A stretch of DNA of 64,000 nucleotides from Croceibacterium selenioxidans (GCF_018599195.1 NZ_JAHFVK010000002.1:876001-940000), one strand, 5' to 3'. Positions 15,487 through 24,907 are shown, counted from the first letter of the stretch. Notes: generated by a model from the letters alone, not told the origin. Translations and numbers: made by a program.

Positions 15487-16761
15487 CTACTTTCCAATGC
15501 AGAACCGCCCGAACAGAGTATCGAGTACGTCTTCAGTCGAGCTTCGGCCGATAAGTCGATCAAATGCCAGCCGGCACTGTCGCAGAAGCTCCGCCCGCAA
15601 TAGCGGGTCATCCTCGACGGCAGCCGGGCCAAGCGCGTCCACAGCCTCTTGAAGCAGCAACCGCTGACGCCGATTGAGCGCCGTTTCACCGGGCTTGGGC
15701 ATCGCCGCCAAGGCCTGCGCGATCAAACCCTGCTTCAGCGCACCGATGTTCTCACCTGTCACGGCAGACACGCTGTAGCGCGGCAAACTCTTGGCCTCGT
15801 GCGCTTCCCGATCACATTGCGCGTCGATCTCCCAGCAATCATCGGGGCCCTCGCCCTCCGGTCCAAGCCATAAGACCAAGTCCGCACGCTCGATTTCAAT
15901 CTGGGCCCGCTCGATTCCGATGGTCTCAACAGGGTCAAGACTTGCGTCTCGCAAGCCCGCCATGTCTACAAAGCTGAAAGGTACTCCGCCAAGCGCCACC
16001 GGGCGCACAAGCACGTCGCGCGTGGTTCCCGCTATAGGAGTCGTTATCGCGGCTTCACTTTCAATCAAAGCATTGAAAAGCGTAGATTTCCCTGCGTTGG
16101 GTGGTCCAGCCAAGGCCACTCGGTAACCCTCCCGCAAGATTTCGGCAGATGGAACGGACAACCCCTCGCTGATCTCATCAGCCAACATCAGGATGGCGTT
16201 GCCGAATGTCGCGGGAAGCAAACCGACATCGCCCTCATCTTCGAAATCGAGGACAGCTTCCAGTTGTGCCGACAGTCCGAGCACGCGATCGCGCCATCCC
16301 TCCACCCGCCGTGACAGTAACCCACCCGCCATGCCGATGGCGGCTTGCCGCTGGAGTTCGGTCTCCGCTGACAGGAGGTCGGCAAGGCCCTCCGCTTCAG
16401 CGAGGTCGATCCTACCGTTGGCAAAGGCTCGGCGTGTGAACTCGCCAGGTTCGGCCCGGCGCAGTCCTGGCAAACCAGAAAGAGCATTCTCAACAGCCGT
16501 AACTACCGCTCGCCCACCGTGCAGGTGAAACTCGGCCAAATCCTCTCCAGTCGCGGTATGCGGACCCGGAAACCACAGGACCAGCCCGTCGTCGAGCAAC
16601 TCACCCGCTTCACTACGCAGCGTCGCGCGGCTGGCTCGACGGGGCTGTGGTAAACGTCCTGCTAATTGCTCCAAAGAAAGCGCCGCATTCGACCCACTGA
16701 CTCGGACGACAGCGATCCCCGCTGGCGGAGAGCCGCTAGAAAGGGCGAAAATTGTTTCCAT
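15487..16761 (-). CDS. mnmE: tRNA modification GTPase MnmE
   Basis: This 424-aa GTPase is the partner of MnmG in wobble-uridine modification. The N-terminal folate-binding domain (METIFALSSGSPPAGIAVVRVSG) is followed by a helical domain with an inserted G domain. G1 is GPPNAGKS (219-226), followed by the IAGTTRD G2 block and the DMAGLRD G3 block. The C-terminus is FCIGK (420-424) with the cysteine required in characterised homologues. Length is slightly shorter than the usual 450. Confidence 0.97.
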   Translation of the reverse strand: METIFALSSGSPPAGIAVVRVSGSNAALSLEQLAGRLPQPRRASRATLRSEAGELLDDGLVLWFPGPHTATGEDLAEFHLHGGRAVVTAVENALSGLPGLRRAEPGEFTRRAFANGRIDLAEAEGLADLLSAETELQRQAAIGMAGGLLSRRVEGWRDRVLGLSAQLEAVLDFEDEGDVGLLPATFGNAILMLADEISEGLSVPSAEILREGYRVALAGPPNAGKSTLFNALIESEAAITTPIAGTTRDVLVRPVALGGVPFSFVDMAGLRDASLDPVETIGIERAQIEIERADLVLWLGPEGEGPDDCWEIDAQCDREAHEAKSLPRYSVSAVTGENIGALKQGLIAQALAAMPKPGETALNRRQRLLLQEAVDALGPAAVEDDPLLRAELLRQCRLAFDRLIGRSSTEDVLDTLFGRFCIGK

Positions 16762-16772
16762 GGACGAGGCGA

Positions 16773-17039
16773 TCAGGCGTCCGGTTTATCGGGATCGGCG
16801 ATCGGTCGCTCACCGGCCTTGCGGGCGTTCTCGACGAAGCTCTCGAACATCCTCAGGCCCATCTGCCCCATCGGTGCCAGCTGCTTCGCATAATCCCGCA
16901 GTTGGTCGGTATTGGCGGCCCCTTGCATCGCCTTCGCGAAAGCATCGACGTAGACAGCGTTGGCTTTCTCAACGTCGGGCAGGCCCATGAAACGGCGGGC
17001 TTCCTCCGGCGTACAATCGATTTCGACATGAACCTTCAC
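16773..17039 (-). CDS. DUF6489-family small protein
   Basis: This 88-aa protein has a likely GTG start at 17039, which gives the compact N-terminus (M)KVHVEIDCTPEEARRFMGLP seen in sphingomonad DUF6489 proteins; an ATG farther upstream would add 23 atypical residues and overlap nothing useful. The protein is helical and methionine-rich (MGQMGLRMFESFV) with no signal peptide. Function is unknown. It is 11 bp upstream of mnmE on the same strand and probably heads the mnmE-mnmG-rsmG-parA-parB transcription unit. Confidence 0.75.
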   Translation of the reverse strand: MKVHVEIDCTPEEARRFMGLPDVEKANAVYVDAFAKAMQGAANTDQLRDYAKQLAPMGQMGLRMFESFVENARKAGERPIADPDKPDA

Positions 17040-17139
17040 GGAAGCAGCCTTTCGTCGCAGCGCGCCGTTTGGCGGAACACGCTTGGGTGAACCGCGTATC
17101 GTCGGCATAATGTCCGGCGCACGCGGGGAGGCATCTTAT

Positions 17140-17838
17140 ATGAGCGACACGGTCAGCATTTCCACCCTCGAGCACGACGGAAGCTTTTCCGCCTATTGTG
17201 CTCAGCCTTCAGGAACACCGCGTGGCGCCATCGTGGTGATCCAGGAAATCTTCGGGGTGAATCCCGGCATTCGCCACAAATGCGACCGCCTGGCCGAGGC
17301 CGGCTATCTCGCACTCGCGCCCGACCTGTTCTGGCGGATCGAGCCAGAGGTCGAACTGGACCCCGACGTTGAGGCTGACTTCAAGCGCGCGCTCGACCTG
17401 ATGGGCCGGTTCGCCCAGGACCAGGGCGTAGCCGATATCGAAGCGACGATCCGCCATGCCCGTGACAGTCTCGGCGTGCCCAAGGTCGGCGCGGTCGGTT
17501 ACTGTCTTGGCGGGCGGCTTGCGTTCATGGTCGCGGCCCGAACCGACGCGGACGCCACGGTCGGCTACTATCCGGTGGGCATAGACAACTTGCTGCGCGA
17601 GAAACACGCCATCGCCAAGCCGCTAATGCTGCATATCGCCGGCGCTGACGGATTTGTGCCACCCCCGGTGCAGCAGGCGATGCACGACGGGTTAGACGAT
17701 CATCCGAGAGTAACGCTGCACGATTACCCTGGTCTCGACCACGGCTTTGCCACTGAAATGGGCAAGCGGCGCAACGAGCAGGGCGCCGATCTCGCCGATA
17801 GCCGGACCGCGGCGTTCTTCGCCGATCATCTCGGGTAA
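17140..17838 (+). CDS. dienelactone hydrolase family protein
   Basis: This 232-aa alpha/beta hydrolase uses the ATG at 17140, preceded by GGGGAGG. The catalytic triad is visible: cysteine nucleophile in GYCLGGRLAF, aspartate in GADGFVPP and histidine in LDHGFATEMG. The oxyanion block IVVIQEIFGVNPGIRH is typical. Characterised members hydrolyse dienelactone in aromatic degradation, but many are general esterases, and no catabolic genes are nearby, so the substrate is unknown. Confidence 0.9.
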   Translation: MSDTVSISTLEHDGSFSAYCAQPSGTPRGAIVVIQEIFGVNPGIRHKCDRLAEAGYLALAPDLFWRIEPEVELDPDVEADFKRALDLMGRFAQDQGVADIEATIRHARDSLGVPKVGAVGYCLGGRLAFMVAARTDADATVGYYPVGIDNLLREKHAIAKPLMLHIAGADGFVPPPVQQAMHDGLDDHPRVTLHDYPGLDHGFATEMGKRRNEQGADLADSRTAAFFADHLG

Positions 17839-17910
17839 CGGGCCGAATGGGGATGGCACCCCGGTATCGCTTACATCGCCAGCATCACGGAGACCGAGAC
17901 CTCATCGTCA

Positions 17911-17959
17911 CCTCGGACGCACGCTCCGAGGCCGGTGTGGTTGGTGCAACCACCCGGCC
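17911..17959. other. two adjacent strong hairpins in the dlh-rho gap
   Basis: CCTCGGA (17911-17917) pairs with TCCGAGG (17925-17931). Partly overlapping it, GGCCGG plus GTGGTTG (17930-17943, one bulged T) pairs perfectly with CAACCAC plus CCGGCC (17947-17959) around a 3-nt loop. No T-run follows on either strand, so neither is a standard intrinsic terminator. They lie between the convergent dlh and rho stops in a 161-bp gap. Confidence 0.5.
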
Positions 17960-17999
17960 CGGAGGCGCTGATATGAGCGCGTTCTGAGTCCCCAGCCGC

Positions 18000-19256
18000 T
18001 TACTGGTTCATGGTCGCGAAGAAGTCTTCGTTGGACTTGGAGTCCTTCATCTTGTCGAGGAGGAACTCCATCGCGTCGACCGTGCCCATCTGCATGAGGA
18101 TCCTGCGCAGGACCCACATCTTGCTGAGCTGGTCCTTGCCCACGAGCAGCTCTTCCTTGCGCGTGCCGGACTTGCCGACGTCGAGCGAGGGGAAGATGCG
18201 CTTGTCGGAGACCTTCCGGTCAAGGACGATTTCCGAGTTACCGGTACCCTTGAATTCTTCGAAGATAACCTCGTCCATACGGCTGCCGGTATCGATCAGG
18301 GCAGTGGCAATGATCGAGAGCGAGCCGCCCTCTTCGATGTTGCGCGCGGCGCCGAAGAAACGCTTCGGACGCTGCAGGGCGTTGGCGTCGACACCGCCGG
18401 TGAGGACCTTGCCCGAACTCGGCACAACCGTGTTGTAGGCGCGGCCCAGACGGGTGATCGAATCGAGCAGGATCACCACGTCCTTCTTATGCTCGACCAG
18501 GCGCTTGGCCTTTTCTATAACCATTTCAGCAACTTGCACGTGGCGTGTGGCGGGTTCATCGAAGGTCGAAGAGATAACCTCGCCTTTCACCGAACGCTGC
18601 ATGTCGGTGACTTCCTCGGGACGCTCGTCGACCAGGAGGACGATCAGAAACACTTCCGGGTGGTTGTCGGTGATCGCCTTGGCGATGTTCTGCAGAAGCA
18701 CCGTTTTACCGGTACGCGGCGGTGCCACGATCAGCGCGCGCTGGCCCTTGCCCTGAGGACTGATGAGATCGATCACTCGAGCCGACTTGTCCTTCACGGT
18801 CGGGTCGGTGGTATCGAGATTGAGGCGCTCGTCCGGATAGAGAGGCGTCAGGTTGTCGAAGTTGGTGCGGTGACGCACAGCATCGGGATCGTCGTAATTG
18901 ACGCTCTTGAGCGTCGTGAGAGCAAAATAACGCTCCCCATCCTTGGGAGCGCGGATTTCGCCTTCGACGGTGTCGCCGGTACGCAGGCCCCATTTGCGGA
19001 CCTGGTTCGGGGAAACGTAGATATCGTCCGGGCCGGCGAGGTAGTTCGCTTCGGGACTGCGGAGGAAACCGAATCCGTCTTGCAGCACCTCGATCGTGCC
19101 CTGACCGACGATTTCCTCACCGTCTTCGGCGACTTCCTTGAGGATGCCGAACATGAGGTCCTGCCGGCGCATGGTCGAGGCGCCTTCGACGCCGAGCTCT
19201 TCGGCCATTTCGACCAGTTCGGCCGGCGCCCTTTTCTTAAGTTCTTTCAGATGCAT
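18000..19256 (-). CDS. rho: transcription termination factor Rho
   Basis: This 418-aa RNA-dependent hexameric helicase has the N-terminal Rho domain ([20 protein letters not shown]), the cold-shock RNA-binding region ([20 protein letters not shown]) and the ATPase with Walker A APPRTGKT (178-185) and Walker [17 protein letters not shown]. Length matches E. coli Rho (419). It lies in the alphaproteobacterial order trmE-rho-hemE near the origin. A good promoter lies 100 bp upstream. Confidence 0.98.
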   Translation of the reverse strand: MHLKELKKRAPAELVEMAEELGVEGASTMRRQDLMFGILKEVAEDGEEIVGQGTIEVLQDGFGFLRSPEANYLAGPDDIYVSPNQVRKWGLRTGDTVEGEIRAPKDGERYFALTTLKSVNYDDPDAVRHRTNFDNLTPLYPDERLNLDTTDPTVKDKSARVIDLISPQGKGQRALIVAPPRTGKTVLLQNIAKAITDNHPEVFLIVLLVDERPEEVTDMQRSVKGEVISSTFDEPATRHVQVAEMVIEKAKRLVEHKKDVVILLDSITRLGRAYNTVVPSSGKVLTGGVDANALQRPKRFFGAARNIEEGGSLSIIATALIDTGSRMDEVIFEEFKGTGNSEIVLDRKVSDKRIFPSLDVGKSGTRKEELLVGKDQLSKMWVLRRILMQMGTVDAMEFLLDKMKDSKSNEDFFATMNQ

Positions 19257-19355
19257 GATGGTATTCCAGTATTCAGGTGGGAGCCGGCAGGTCGTTTGGG
19301 CTTGGAGAAAGCAAGACCCGGCCGCTCGGAACGGCGGCCTCAGCCGGTGACACGA

Positions 19356-19384
19356 CAGATATGGGCTCGCCGCTTAGCCGTCAA
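19356..19384 (-). promoter_or_regulatory. rho promoter
   Basis: On the minus strand TTGACG (19379-19384), a 17-nt spacer and TATCTG (19356-19361) form a sigma70-type promoter in the 168-bp hemJ-rho gap. The leader between it and the rho ATG is about 95 nt and C/G-rich, which would fit Rho autoregulation as known in other bacteria. Confidence 0.5.
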
Positions 19385-19424
19385 TTCATAGCAGCGGCGA
19401 GCGGGAACCACTCGTCGCGTTTTA

Positions 19425-19868
19425 TCAGAACGGCTTGATGATGACGAGGATCACGATCAGCGCCACGGCGATGCCCGGCACTTCGTTGAGCAGCCGCAAT
19501 TGCTTGCCCGTAAGGGTCCGTTCTCCGCTCGCCAGCTTGCGGGCATAAGCGCTCAGATAGCCATGATAGCCCGAGAGTCCCAGCACCAGCAGCAACTTGG
19601 CGTGGAACCAGCCCTGGCTCCAGGCCCCGATGGCATAGGCGAGCAGCAAGCCAAGCATCCACACGACGACGATCGAGGGCATGAGGATGATCTTGAGCAG
19701 CTTGCGCTCCCGATCGATCCACTGCGCATTCTCGGGCGAATCCGGCGCCGCTTCCTGGTGATAGACGAACAGCCGGGGCAGCATGAACAGTCCGGCCATC
19801 CAGAAGATCACGAAAATGAGGTGGCCGGCCTTGAGCCAGTAGTACAGCGTTGCGAGCAGGTCGTGCAT
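19425..19868 (-). CDS. hemJ: protoporphyrinogen IX oxidase HemJ
   Basis: This 147-aa membrane protein has four predicted transmembrane helices. It matches the HemJ family that oxidises protoporphyrinogen IX to protoporphyrin IX in many alphaproteobacteria and cyanobacteria lacking HemY/HemG. The family block AGHLIFVIFWMAGLFMLPRLFVYH contains the conserved histidine, and a second lies in WFHAKLLLVLGLSGYHGYL. It is 31 bp downstream of hemE, so both haem genes are probably cotranscribed. Confidence 0.93.
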   Translation of the reverse strand: MHDLLATLYYWLKAGHLIFVIFWMAGLFMLPRLFVYHQEAAPDSPENAQWIDRERKLLKIILMPSIVVVWMLGLLLAYAIGAWSQGWFHAKLLLVLGLSGYHGYLSAYARKLASGERTLTGKQLRLLNEVPGIAVALIVILVIIKPF

Positions 19869-19899
19869 GATTTCGGTCTACTGTGGGGAACGCCGCCCG

Positions 19900-20925
19900 T
19901 CACCCCCGCCAGTTGCGAACAGTGGAAAGCAACCGTTCGACGTGGGCGATCGGGGTTTCCTTGTCGATCCCATGGCCAAGGTTGAACACATGCGGACGGC
20001 CGGCAAAGGCTTCGAGCACTCTGATCGCGGCAGCCTCAAGCCCCGCACCACCTGCGAGCAATTGCAGCGGGTCGAGATTGCCCTGCACCGGCAGGCCGGA
20101 CGGAAGCGCCTTGTCAGCCCACAGCGGATCGATGGTCTCGTCGAGGCCGAGGGCATCGACCCCGGTCTCCTTCGCATAGGCCGGCAATTTCTCGCCCGCC
20201 CCCTTGGGAAAGCCGATGACCGGAACGCCCGGATGACGGCGATGGATCTCCGCGACGATGGCCGCGTTAGGCGCGATCACCCAACGCTCGAACTCGGTCG
20301 GGGCCAGGCTGCCCGCCCAGCTATCGAACAACTGCACCGCCTCGGCGCCTGCGTCGATCTGCCCGGACAGATATTCGATGCTCGCGGCCACGATCGCCTC
20401 GAGGATCTCGCTGAGCGCCCCAGGATCGCTGTAAGCGAGCGTACGCGAGGCTTGCTGGTCCCGGCTACCCTCCCCAGCAATCATGTACGTAGCGACCGTC
20501 CACGGGCTCCCAGCGAAGCCCAGCAGGGTCGTCTCGGGCCCAAGCTGCTCCCGCACCAGCCGAACGGTTCGGTAGATCGGGTCGAGCCGCTCCGGCGCCG
20601 CCGTTAGCGAAGCGAGCGCGGCATCGACCAGGCGCGGAGAGAGATGCGGGCCTTCGCCCGCCAGGAACGCGAGGTCCTGACCCAGCGCGTGCGGGATGAC
20701 CAGGATGTCGGAGAACAGGATCGCCCCGTCGAATCCGAAGCGGCGGATAGGCTGGATCGTCACCTCCGCCGCGGCCTCGCTGTCGTGCACGAGCTCGAGA
20801 AATCCGCCCTTCTCCGCCCGCAGCGCGCGGTATTCGGGCAGGTAACGGCCAGCCTGGCGCATGAGCCAAACGGGTCGCTGGAGGCCAGATTGTCCGCGCA
20901 AGGTGTCGAGCAGAAGACCAGGCAT
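19900..20925 (-). CDS. hemE: uroporphyrinogen decarboxylase HemE
   Basis: This 341-aa enzyme decarboxylates uroporphyrinogen III to coproporphyrinogen III. The signature PVWLMRQAGRYLPEYR lies near the N-terminus; LFSDILVIPHALGQDLAF carries the catalytic aspartate, and GFAGSPWTVATYMIAGEGS is the second signature. The ATG at 20925 is preferred over a TTG six codons upstream. Its upstream gap is the proposed replication origin, and hemE flanks oriC in Caulobacter and Rickettsia. Confidence 0.97.
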   Translation of the reverse strand: MPGLLLDTLRGQSGLQRPVWLMRQAGRYLPEYRALRAEKGGFLELVHDSEAAAEVTIQPIRRFGFDGAILFSDILVIPHALGQDLAFLAGEGPHLSPRLVDAALASLTAAPERLDPIYRTVRLVREQLGPETTLLGFAGSPWTVATYMIAGEGSRDQQASRTLAYSDPGALSEILEAIVAASIEYLSGQIDAGAEAVQLFDSWAGSLAPTEFERWVIAPNAAIVAEIHRRHPGVPVIGFPKGAGEKLPAYAKETGVDALGLDETIDPLWADKALPSGLPVQGNLDPLQLLAGGAGLEAAAIRVLEAFAGRPHVFNLGHGIDKETPIAHVERLLSTVRNWRG

Positions 20926-21225
20926 TCGAGAGGTCCAATCCAATAAATATATATTTTTAAATAGGATTCAGGACTCTGTTGGCCCTGTGGATATTGGGGA
21001 TGGCCGCCCCTTGCCCGATTTATCCCGGGTTGAGAAGGGTGTGGCGCCGCGGCGAATCCGCAGAGGTCCGCGTCAAGTTCTGGTTCTCCACGCTATCCCC
21101 AGCCTGTCGATAGATCCTCCGGCTTGTTGATCCAGCCGTGTCCGAATCAGCGGGTAATGGGGGTGGAATTCTTTGCCGAACTTGTCCGGCACTCCCTCCC
21201 GTGGTTTATGCCGGGACTTGTCCAC
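20926..21225. other. candidate chromosomal replication origin (oriC)
   Basis: This 300-bp gap lies between divergent hemE and the ppsR-like gene. It holds an AT-rich tract at 20937-20966 (most of 30 bases A or T in a GC-rich genome), near-consensus DnaA boxes at 20986-20994 and 21218-21226, weaker CTATCCCCA at 21093-21101, and four GANTC sites (20965, 20972, 21054, 21144). Transcription direction is away from it on both sides for the neighbouring genes, and three parS sites lie 5.5-8 kb to the left. The Caulobacter origin occupies the homologous gap. I see no TTAA-N7-TTAA CtrA motif. Confidence 0.7.
20986..20994 (-). promoter_or_regulatory. DnaA box in candidate oriC
   Basis: ATATCCACA on the minus strand, one mismatch from TTATCCACA, 20 bp from the AT-rich tract. 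Confidence 0.6.
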
Positions 21226-21226
21226 A
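21218..21226 (+). promoter_or_regulatory. DnaA box touching the ppsR start codon
   Basis: TTGTCCACA on the plus strand, one mismatch from TTATCCACA. Its last A is the first base of the ATG at 21226, so DnaA bound here could also block translation-start-proximal transcription of this gene. Confidence 0.5.
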
Positions 21227-22083
21227 TGACCCTGCTTCATCTTCATCTGCTCTCGGACTCGACCGGCGAAACGCTGGAGATGATCACCAATGCGGCGCTT
21301 GCGCAATTCGACGATGCGGAGGTGATCCGCCACTTCTGGCCGATGGTACGCTCGATGCAGCATCTCGATCGTATCGTCGAGGAACTGTCCACTCATCCCG
21401 GCCTCGTGCTTTACACCCTGGTCAATGACGACACCCGCCGCCGACTGGAAGAGCGGTGCCGAACACTTGGCCTCCCCCATGTCGCACCACTCGATACCGT
21501 GACGGCCGCGCTCGAAGATCGGCTGGGTGAAGAGGCGAAGGGCCGTCCCGGCCGTCAGCATATGATGGACGATGCCTATTTCGCCCGCGTTGACGCGATC
21601 CAGTTTACCATCGCCCATGACGATGGGATCGCGGCAGAAGACTGGGAAGAGGCTGACATCGTCCTGGCCGGCGTGTCGCGCAGCTCCAAGACGCCGACGA
21701 GCATTTATCTCGCCAATCGCGGTTTCAAGGTGGCCAATATCCCGCTGGTGGTCGAAAGTCCGCCGCCCCCCTCGCTGTTCCAGTTGCGGCATCCGATGGT
21801 TGTCGGCCTTACCACCGCCCCGCGACGACTGGTGGAAATCCGGCGCAATCGCCTGCTCTCGCTCAACGAAAAGACCGAGACGGCCTATGTGGATGAAGAG
21901 CGGGTCGAGCGTGAAGTGGCATTTGCCCGGCGCATGTTCGCCGATAATGGGTGGCCGGTGATTGACGTCACTCGCCGTTCGATTGAAGAAACGGCTGCGG
22001 CCGTGATCAAGCTGTTCAACGAACGCCGGGCGAAGGCCGGGCTGGCTGGAGCCGGGACCAAGCCAATGAGTGGGCCGGTATGA
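21226..22083 (+). CDS. ppsR: pyruvate,phosphate dikinase/PEP synthase regulatory protein (DUF299)
   Basis: This 285-aa bifunctional kinase/pyrophosphorylase switches PPDK or PEP synthase on and off by phosphorylating a threonine. The ATG at 21226 gives the family N-terminus (M)[19 protein letters not shown]; an upstream frame reaches into the origin gap. The P-loop GVSRSSKT (149-156) and [15 protein letters not shown] are present. This is the RP001-type gene that flanks oriC opposite hemE in alphaproteobacteria. A maf gene starts 10 bp downstream. Confidence 0.95.
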   Translation: MTLLHLHLLSDSTGETLEMITNAALAQFDDAEVIRHFWPMVRSMQHLDRIVEELSTHPGLVLYTLVNDDTRRRLEERCRTLGLPHVAPLDTVTAALEDRLGEEAKGRPGRQHMMDDAYFARVDAIQFTIAHDDGIAAEDWEEADIVLAGVSRSSKTPTSIYLANRGFKVANIPLVVESPPPPSLFQLRHPMVVGLTTAPRRLVEIRRNRLLSLNEKTETAYVDEERVEREVAFARRMFADNGWPVIDVTRRSIEETAAAVIKLFNERRAKAGLAGAGTKPMSGPV

Positions 22084-22093
22084 TTGGGTTGAT

Positions 22094-22678
22094 ATGACAG
22101 GAATAATTCTTGCTTCGAAAAGTGCGTCGCGCCGGGCGATGTTGGGCGCCGCAGGCGTCGAGTTCGAAGTGCGGCCCGCCGCGATCGACGAGCGCTCGCT
22201 CGAAGCCGGAATGGAACTCGCGGGCGGGGACGAAATTGCGCTGGCCCTGGCGGAAGCCAAGGCGCTGTCCGTCGAAGGGAACGGCCGGCCTGTCCTCGGT
22301 AGCGATTCCGTCCTCACCGTGGAGGGGCGGCGGTTCAGCAAGCCAACAAGCCGGGCGCAGGCGGCCGAGCATTTACGGTTCTTCTCGGGGCGCACGATGC
22401 AGCTCCATTCGGCAGCGGCGCTCGCGATCAGCAATGTGATCGTATGGCGCCATGTCTCGGTAGCCACGCTCAAGGTGCGCGAGCTGTCGGAGGATTTCAT
22501 CGATCGGTACCTCGGCGCCGAATGGCCGGAAGTCGGCCAGTGCGTCGGGGTGTTCCGTATCGAGGCGCTCGGCGTGCAGCTCTTCGAGAGTATCGAGGGC
22601 GACCATTTCACCGTTCTCGGGATGCCGCTCCTGCCGGTTCTCGGCGCCTTGAGGGAGATGGCGGAACTGCCGGCGTGA
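22094..22678 (+). CDS. maf: Maf family nucleotide pyrophosphatase
   Basis: This 194-aa Maf/HAM1-like protein hydrolyses non-canonical or modified nucleoside triphosphates to monophosphates; some members affect septation. The N-terminus [18 protein letters not shown] is the family signature and [16 protein letters not shown] holds the acidic catalytic residues. EDHFTVLG-like ending ([16 protein letters not shown]) fits the family. The stop overlaps the aroE GTG start. Confidence 0.93.
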   Translation: MTGIILASKSASRRAMLGAAGVEFEVRPAAIDERSLEAGMELAGGDEIALALAEAKALSVEGNGRPVLGSDSVLTVEGRRFSKPTSRAQAAEHLRFFSGRTMQLHSAAALAISNVIVWRHVSVATLKVRELSEDFIDRYLGAEWPEVGQCVGVFRIEALGVQLFESIEGDHFTVLGMPLLPVLGALREMAELPA

Positions 22679-23532
22679 CTCGCGCTTACGCCGAGGTGAT
22701 CGGCGATCCGATCGCCCAATCGAAGTCGCCGGCGATTCATGGTTTCTGGCTCGGCAAGCTCGGGATCGATGCCGAATATCGCGCGTGTCACGTTCGCCCG
22801 GACGAAGTGCCTTCCTACCTCGGTGAGCGGCGCAGCGATCCCGCCTGGCGCGGGTGCAACGTCACCATGCCTCACAAGCAGGCCGTGATGCCGCACCTCG
22901 ACCGGCTCGATCCCTTGGCCGCGCGGATCGGCGCGGTGAACACGATCGTGCATGAGGCCGACGGTACCCTGACCGGTTACAATACCGACGCCCCAGGCTT
23001 TCTCGAGCCGCTGCGTCCGCTGCTCGGTCGCGAGCATTTGTTCCGCATGGCGCGAGTGCTGGGCACCGGCGGTGCGGCGCGGGCGATCATCGCGGCCCTG
23101 GCCGCGGAAAATATCGTGATCGTGCTTGCCGGACGCGATCCAGCCAAGGCCCGCGCCCTTCTCGACGAGCTCGACCCGGGCGGGGAGCACCATGCGGTCG
23201 ATATCGCCCACTTCGCCGAGCCGACCGACTTCGCGTTCGACGACCGTGCCGGGTGCTTCGACGTCATCGTCAACGCCAGTCCCCTGGGCATGGCCGGCCA
23301 ACCGCCGCTGGCTTTCGACTTCAGCCACGCTCCGCCGGGCAGCATCGTCTACGACATCGTGACTCATCCGGCCGATACTCCGCTGCTTCAACAGGCGCGC
23401 GCCGCCGGGTTCCGCACCGTCGATGGACTCGCGATGCTCATCGGCCAGGCAGCAGAAGCGTTCGAGAAGTTCTTTAGCGCATCCCCGCCGCGCGATGCCG
23501 ATCGCGAGCTGCGAGCCGTACTCGCCGCATGA
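22675..23532 (+). CDS. aroE: shikimate dehydrogenase AroE
   Basis: This 285-aa NADP enzyme reduces 3-dehydroshikimate in aromatic amino acid synthesis. I place the start at the GTG at 22675, which overlaps the maf TGA (GTGA) and begins [21 protein letters not shown], the family N-terminus with the substrate SKSP motif. [10 protein letters not shown] holds the catalytic lysine, and GTGGAARAI is the NADP loop. The same frame is open farther upstream, but that is maf antisense space in another frame. It is coupled to coaE by an ATGA overlap. Confidence 0.96.
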   Translation: MTRAYAEVIGDPIAQSKSPAIHGFWLGKLGIDAEYRACHVRPDEVPSYLGERRSDPAWRGCNVTMPHKQAVMPHLDRLDPLAARIGAVNTIVHEADGTLTGYNTDAPGFLEPLRPLLGREHLFRMARVLGTGGAARAIIAALAAENIVIVLAGRDPAKARALLDELDPGGEHHAVDIAHFAEPTDFAFDDRAGCFDVIVNASPLGMAGQPPLAFDFSHAPPGSIVYDIVTHPADTPLLQQARAAGFRTVDGLAMLIGQAAEAFEKFFSASPPRDADRELRAVLAA

Positions 23533-24119
23533 CCCGGCCGTTCATCCTCGGGCTCACCGGCTCGATCGGGATGGGCAAGTCGACAGTCGCCGCGATGTTC
23601 GCGGAATTGGGCGTCCCGGTGTTCGATGCCGATGCCGTCGTACGCCGCCTGCAGGGCCCTGGCGGGTCGCTTGTAGGGCCTATCGAAGCCGCGTTCCCCG
23701 GCACGACGGGACCCGACGGCATCAACCGTGAGGCTCTTGGCAAAGAGGTCTTCGGCAATCCCGCCGCCCTCGCCCGGCTTGAGGCCATCGTCCATCCCGC
23801 GGTGCGCGAGGCGCGCAGGCAATTCCTCCTCGAACATGCCGGACAGCCGCTGGTGGTGTTCGATATTCCCCTGTTGTTCGAGAAGGGGGGGGTCGAGGAG
23901 GTCGATGCGGTGGCCGTGGTCTCCGCTCCGCCCGAGGTTCAGCGCGCACGGGTCCTGGCCCGGCCGGGAATGAGCGCCGAACGGTTCGCCACCATCCTGA
24001 CGCTGCAAATGCCTGACGCAGAAAAGCGATCGCGCGCCGATTACGTTATCGACACAGGGCCTGCTCTCGATGTGACGCGCGCCGCGGTCGCCCGGCTGGT
24101 GGACAAGCTCTCCGGTTGA
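23529..24119 (+). CDS. coaE: dephospho-CoA kinase
   Basis: This 196-aa kinase phosphorylates dephospho-CoA in the last step of coenzyme A synthesis. Walker A GSIGMGKST lies at about 11-19, FDADAVVRRL follows, and FDIPLLFE is the family P-loop-side motif. Length is standard. Overlaps aroE by 4 bp upstream; dnaQ follows after 47 bp. Confidence 0.96.
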   Translation: MTRPFILGLTGSIGMGKSTVAAMFAELGVPVFDADAVVRRLQGPGGSLVGPIEAAFPGTTGPDGINREALGKEVFGNPAALARLEAIVHPAVREARRQFLLEHAGQPLVVFDIPLLFEKGGVEEVDAVAVVSAPPEVQRARVLARPGMSAERFATILTLQMPDAEKRSRADYVIDTGPALDVTRAAVARLVDKLSG

Positions 24120-24166
24120 TCCTCGTGCCCCTTGTCAGGGGCAAGTCCGCACCCGATAAGTCGGCC

Positions 24167-24850
24167 ATGCGCGAGATCGTGTTCGATACCGAAACCACCG
24201 GGCTCGACCCCCAAAGCGGCGACCGGATGGTGGAGATCGGCTGTATCGAGCTCGTGAACCGCGTGGCGACCGGCCGCACCTTCCACGCCTACTTCAATCC
24301 CGACCGGACGATGCCGCTCGCGGCCGAGCAGGTGCACGGGCTGTCGGACTCGTTCCTGGCCGACAAGAAGCGCTTTCGCGAACATGCCGAGGACTTGCTG
24401 GAGTTCCTCGGCGATTCGCCGCTGGTGGCGCACAACGCCCAGTTCGACTTCGGCTTCCTCAATTACGAGCTTGGCGTTTGCGGCCATCCCGACGTGGGAC
24501 TGGATCGGATGATCGACACGCTCGCGATTGCCCGCCGCCGGCATCCCGGGGCCAAGCATTCGCTCGACGCCTTGTGCGCCCGCTATGGCGTCGACCGCAG
24601 TCATCGCGTGCTGCACGGGGCGCTGCTCGACGCCGAACTCCTCGCGCAAGTCTACGTCGAACTGACGGGCGGCCGGCAGATCGGCCTGGCCCTCGCGGCG
24701 GAGATCAGTAGCGCCACTGTCGAGGTCACCGCATTTCGTCCGCGCAAGCGCGAATTCCGCCCGGCACGACCCCATTCTGCGAGTTCCGCGGAGCTCGCCC
24801 GGCACAAAGCTTTCCTGGAATCGTTTGACTCAGTGGGCTGGACGGGTTGA
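24167..24850 (+). CDS. dnaQ: DNA polymerase III epsilon subunit
   Basis: This 227-aa proofreading 3'-5' exonuclease starts at the ATG at 24167, which gives MREIVFDTETTGLDP with ExoI residues D7 and E9. ExoII is HNAQFDFGFL and ExoIII is HGALLDAELL, so the DEDDh set is complete. The C-terminal 45 residues are the linker and polymerase-binding part. Its location beside coaE in the origin-proximal right arm is conserved in alphaproteobacteria. Confidence 0.97.
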   Translation: MREIVFDTETTGLDPQSGDRMVEIGCIELVNRVATGRTFHAYFNPDRTMPLAAEQVHGLSDSFLADKKRFREHAEDLLEFLGDSPLVAHNAQFDFGFLNYELGVCGHPDVGLDRMIDTLAIARRRHPGAKHSLDALCARYGVDRSHRVLHGALLDAELLAQVYVELTGGRQIGLALAAEISSATVEVTAFRPRKREFRPARPHSASSAELARHKAFLESFDSVGWTG

Positions 24851-24907
24851 TTCTAGAGTCGCCTCATTGTCCGGCCAGGTACGAAAACCAGTAGGAGTTC
24901 CTCACTC

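Noticed and set aside
20941-20965. A/T-rich stretch considered as an ordinary promoter for hemE
   Set aside because: It may serve as one too, but its length, position in the hemE-ppsR gap and nearby DnaA boxes fit an unwinding element better.
21073-23391. 772-codon open frame on the minus strand across ppsR, maf and aroE
   Set aside because: It is antisense to three clearly recognised genes, has low-complexity composition and no known domain; typical of GC-rich antisense frames.
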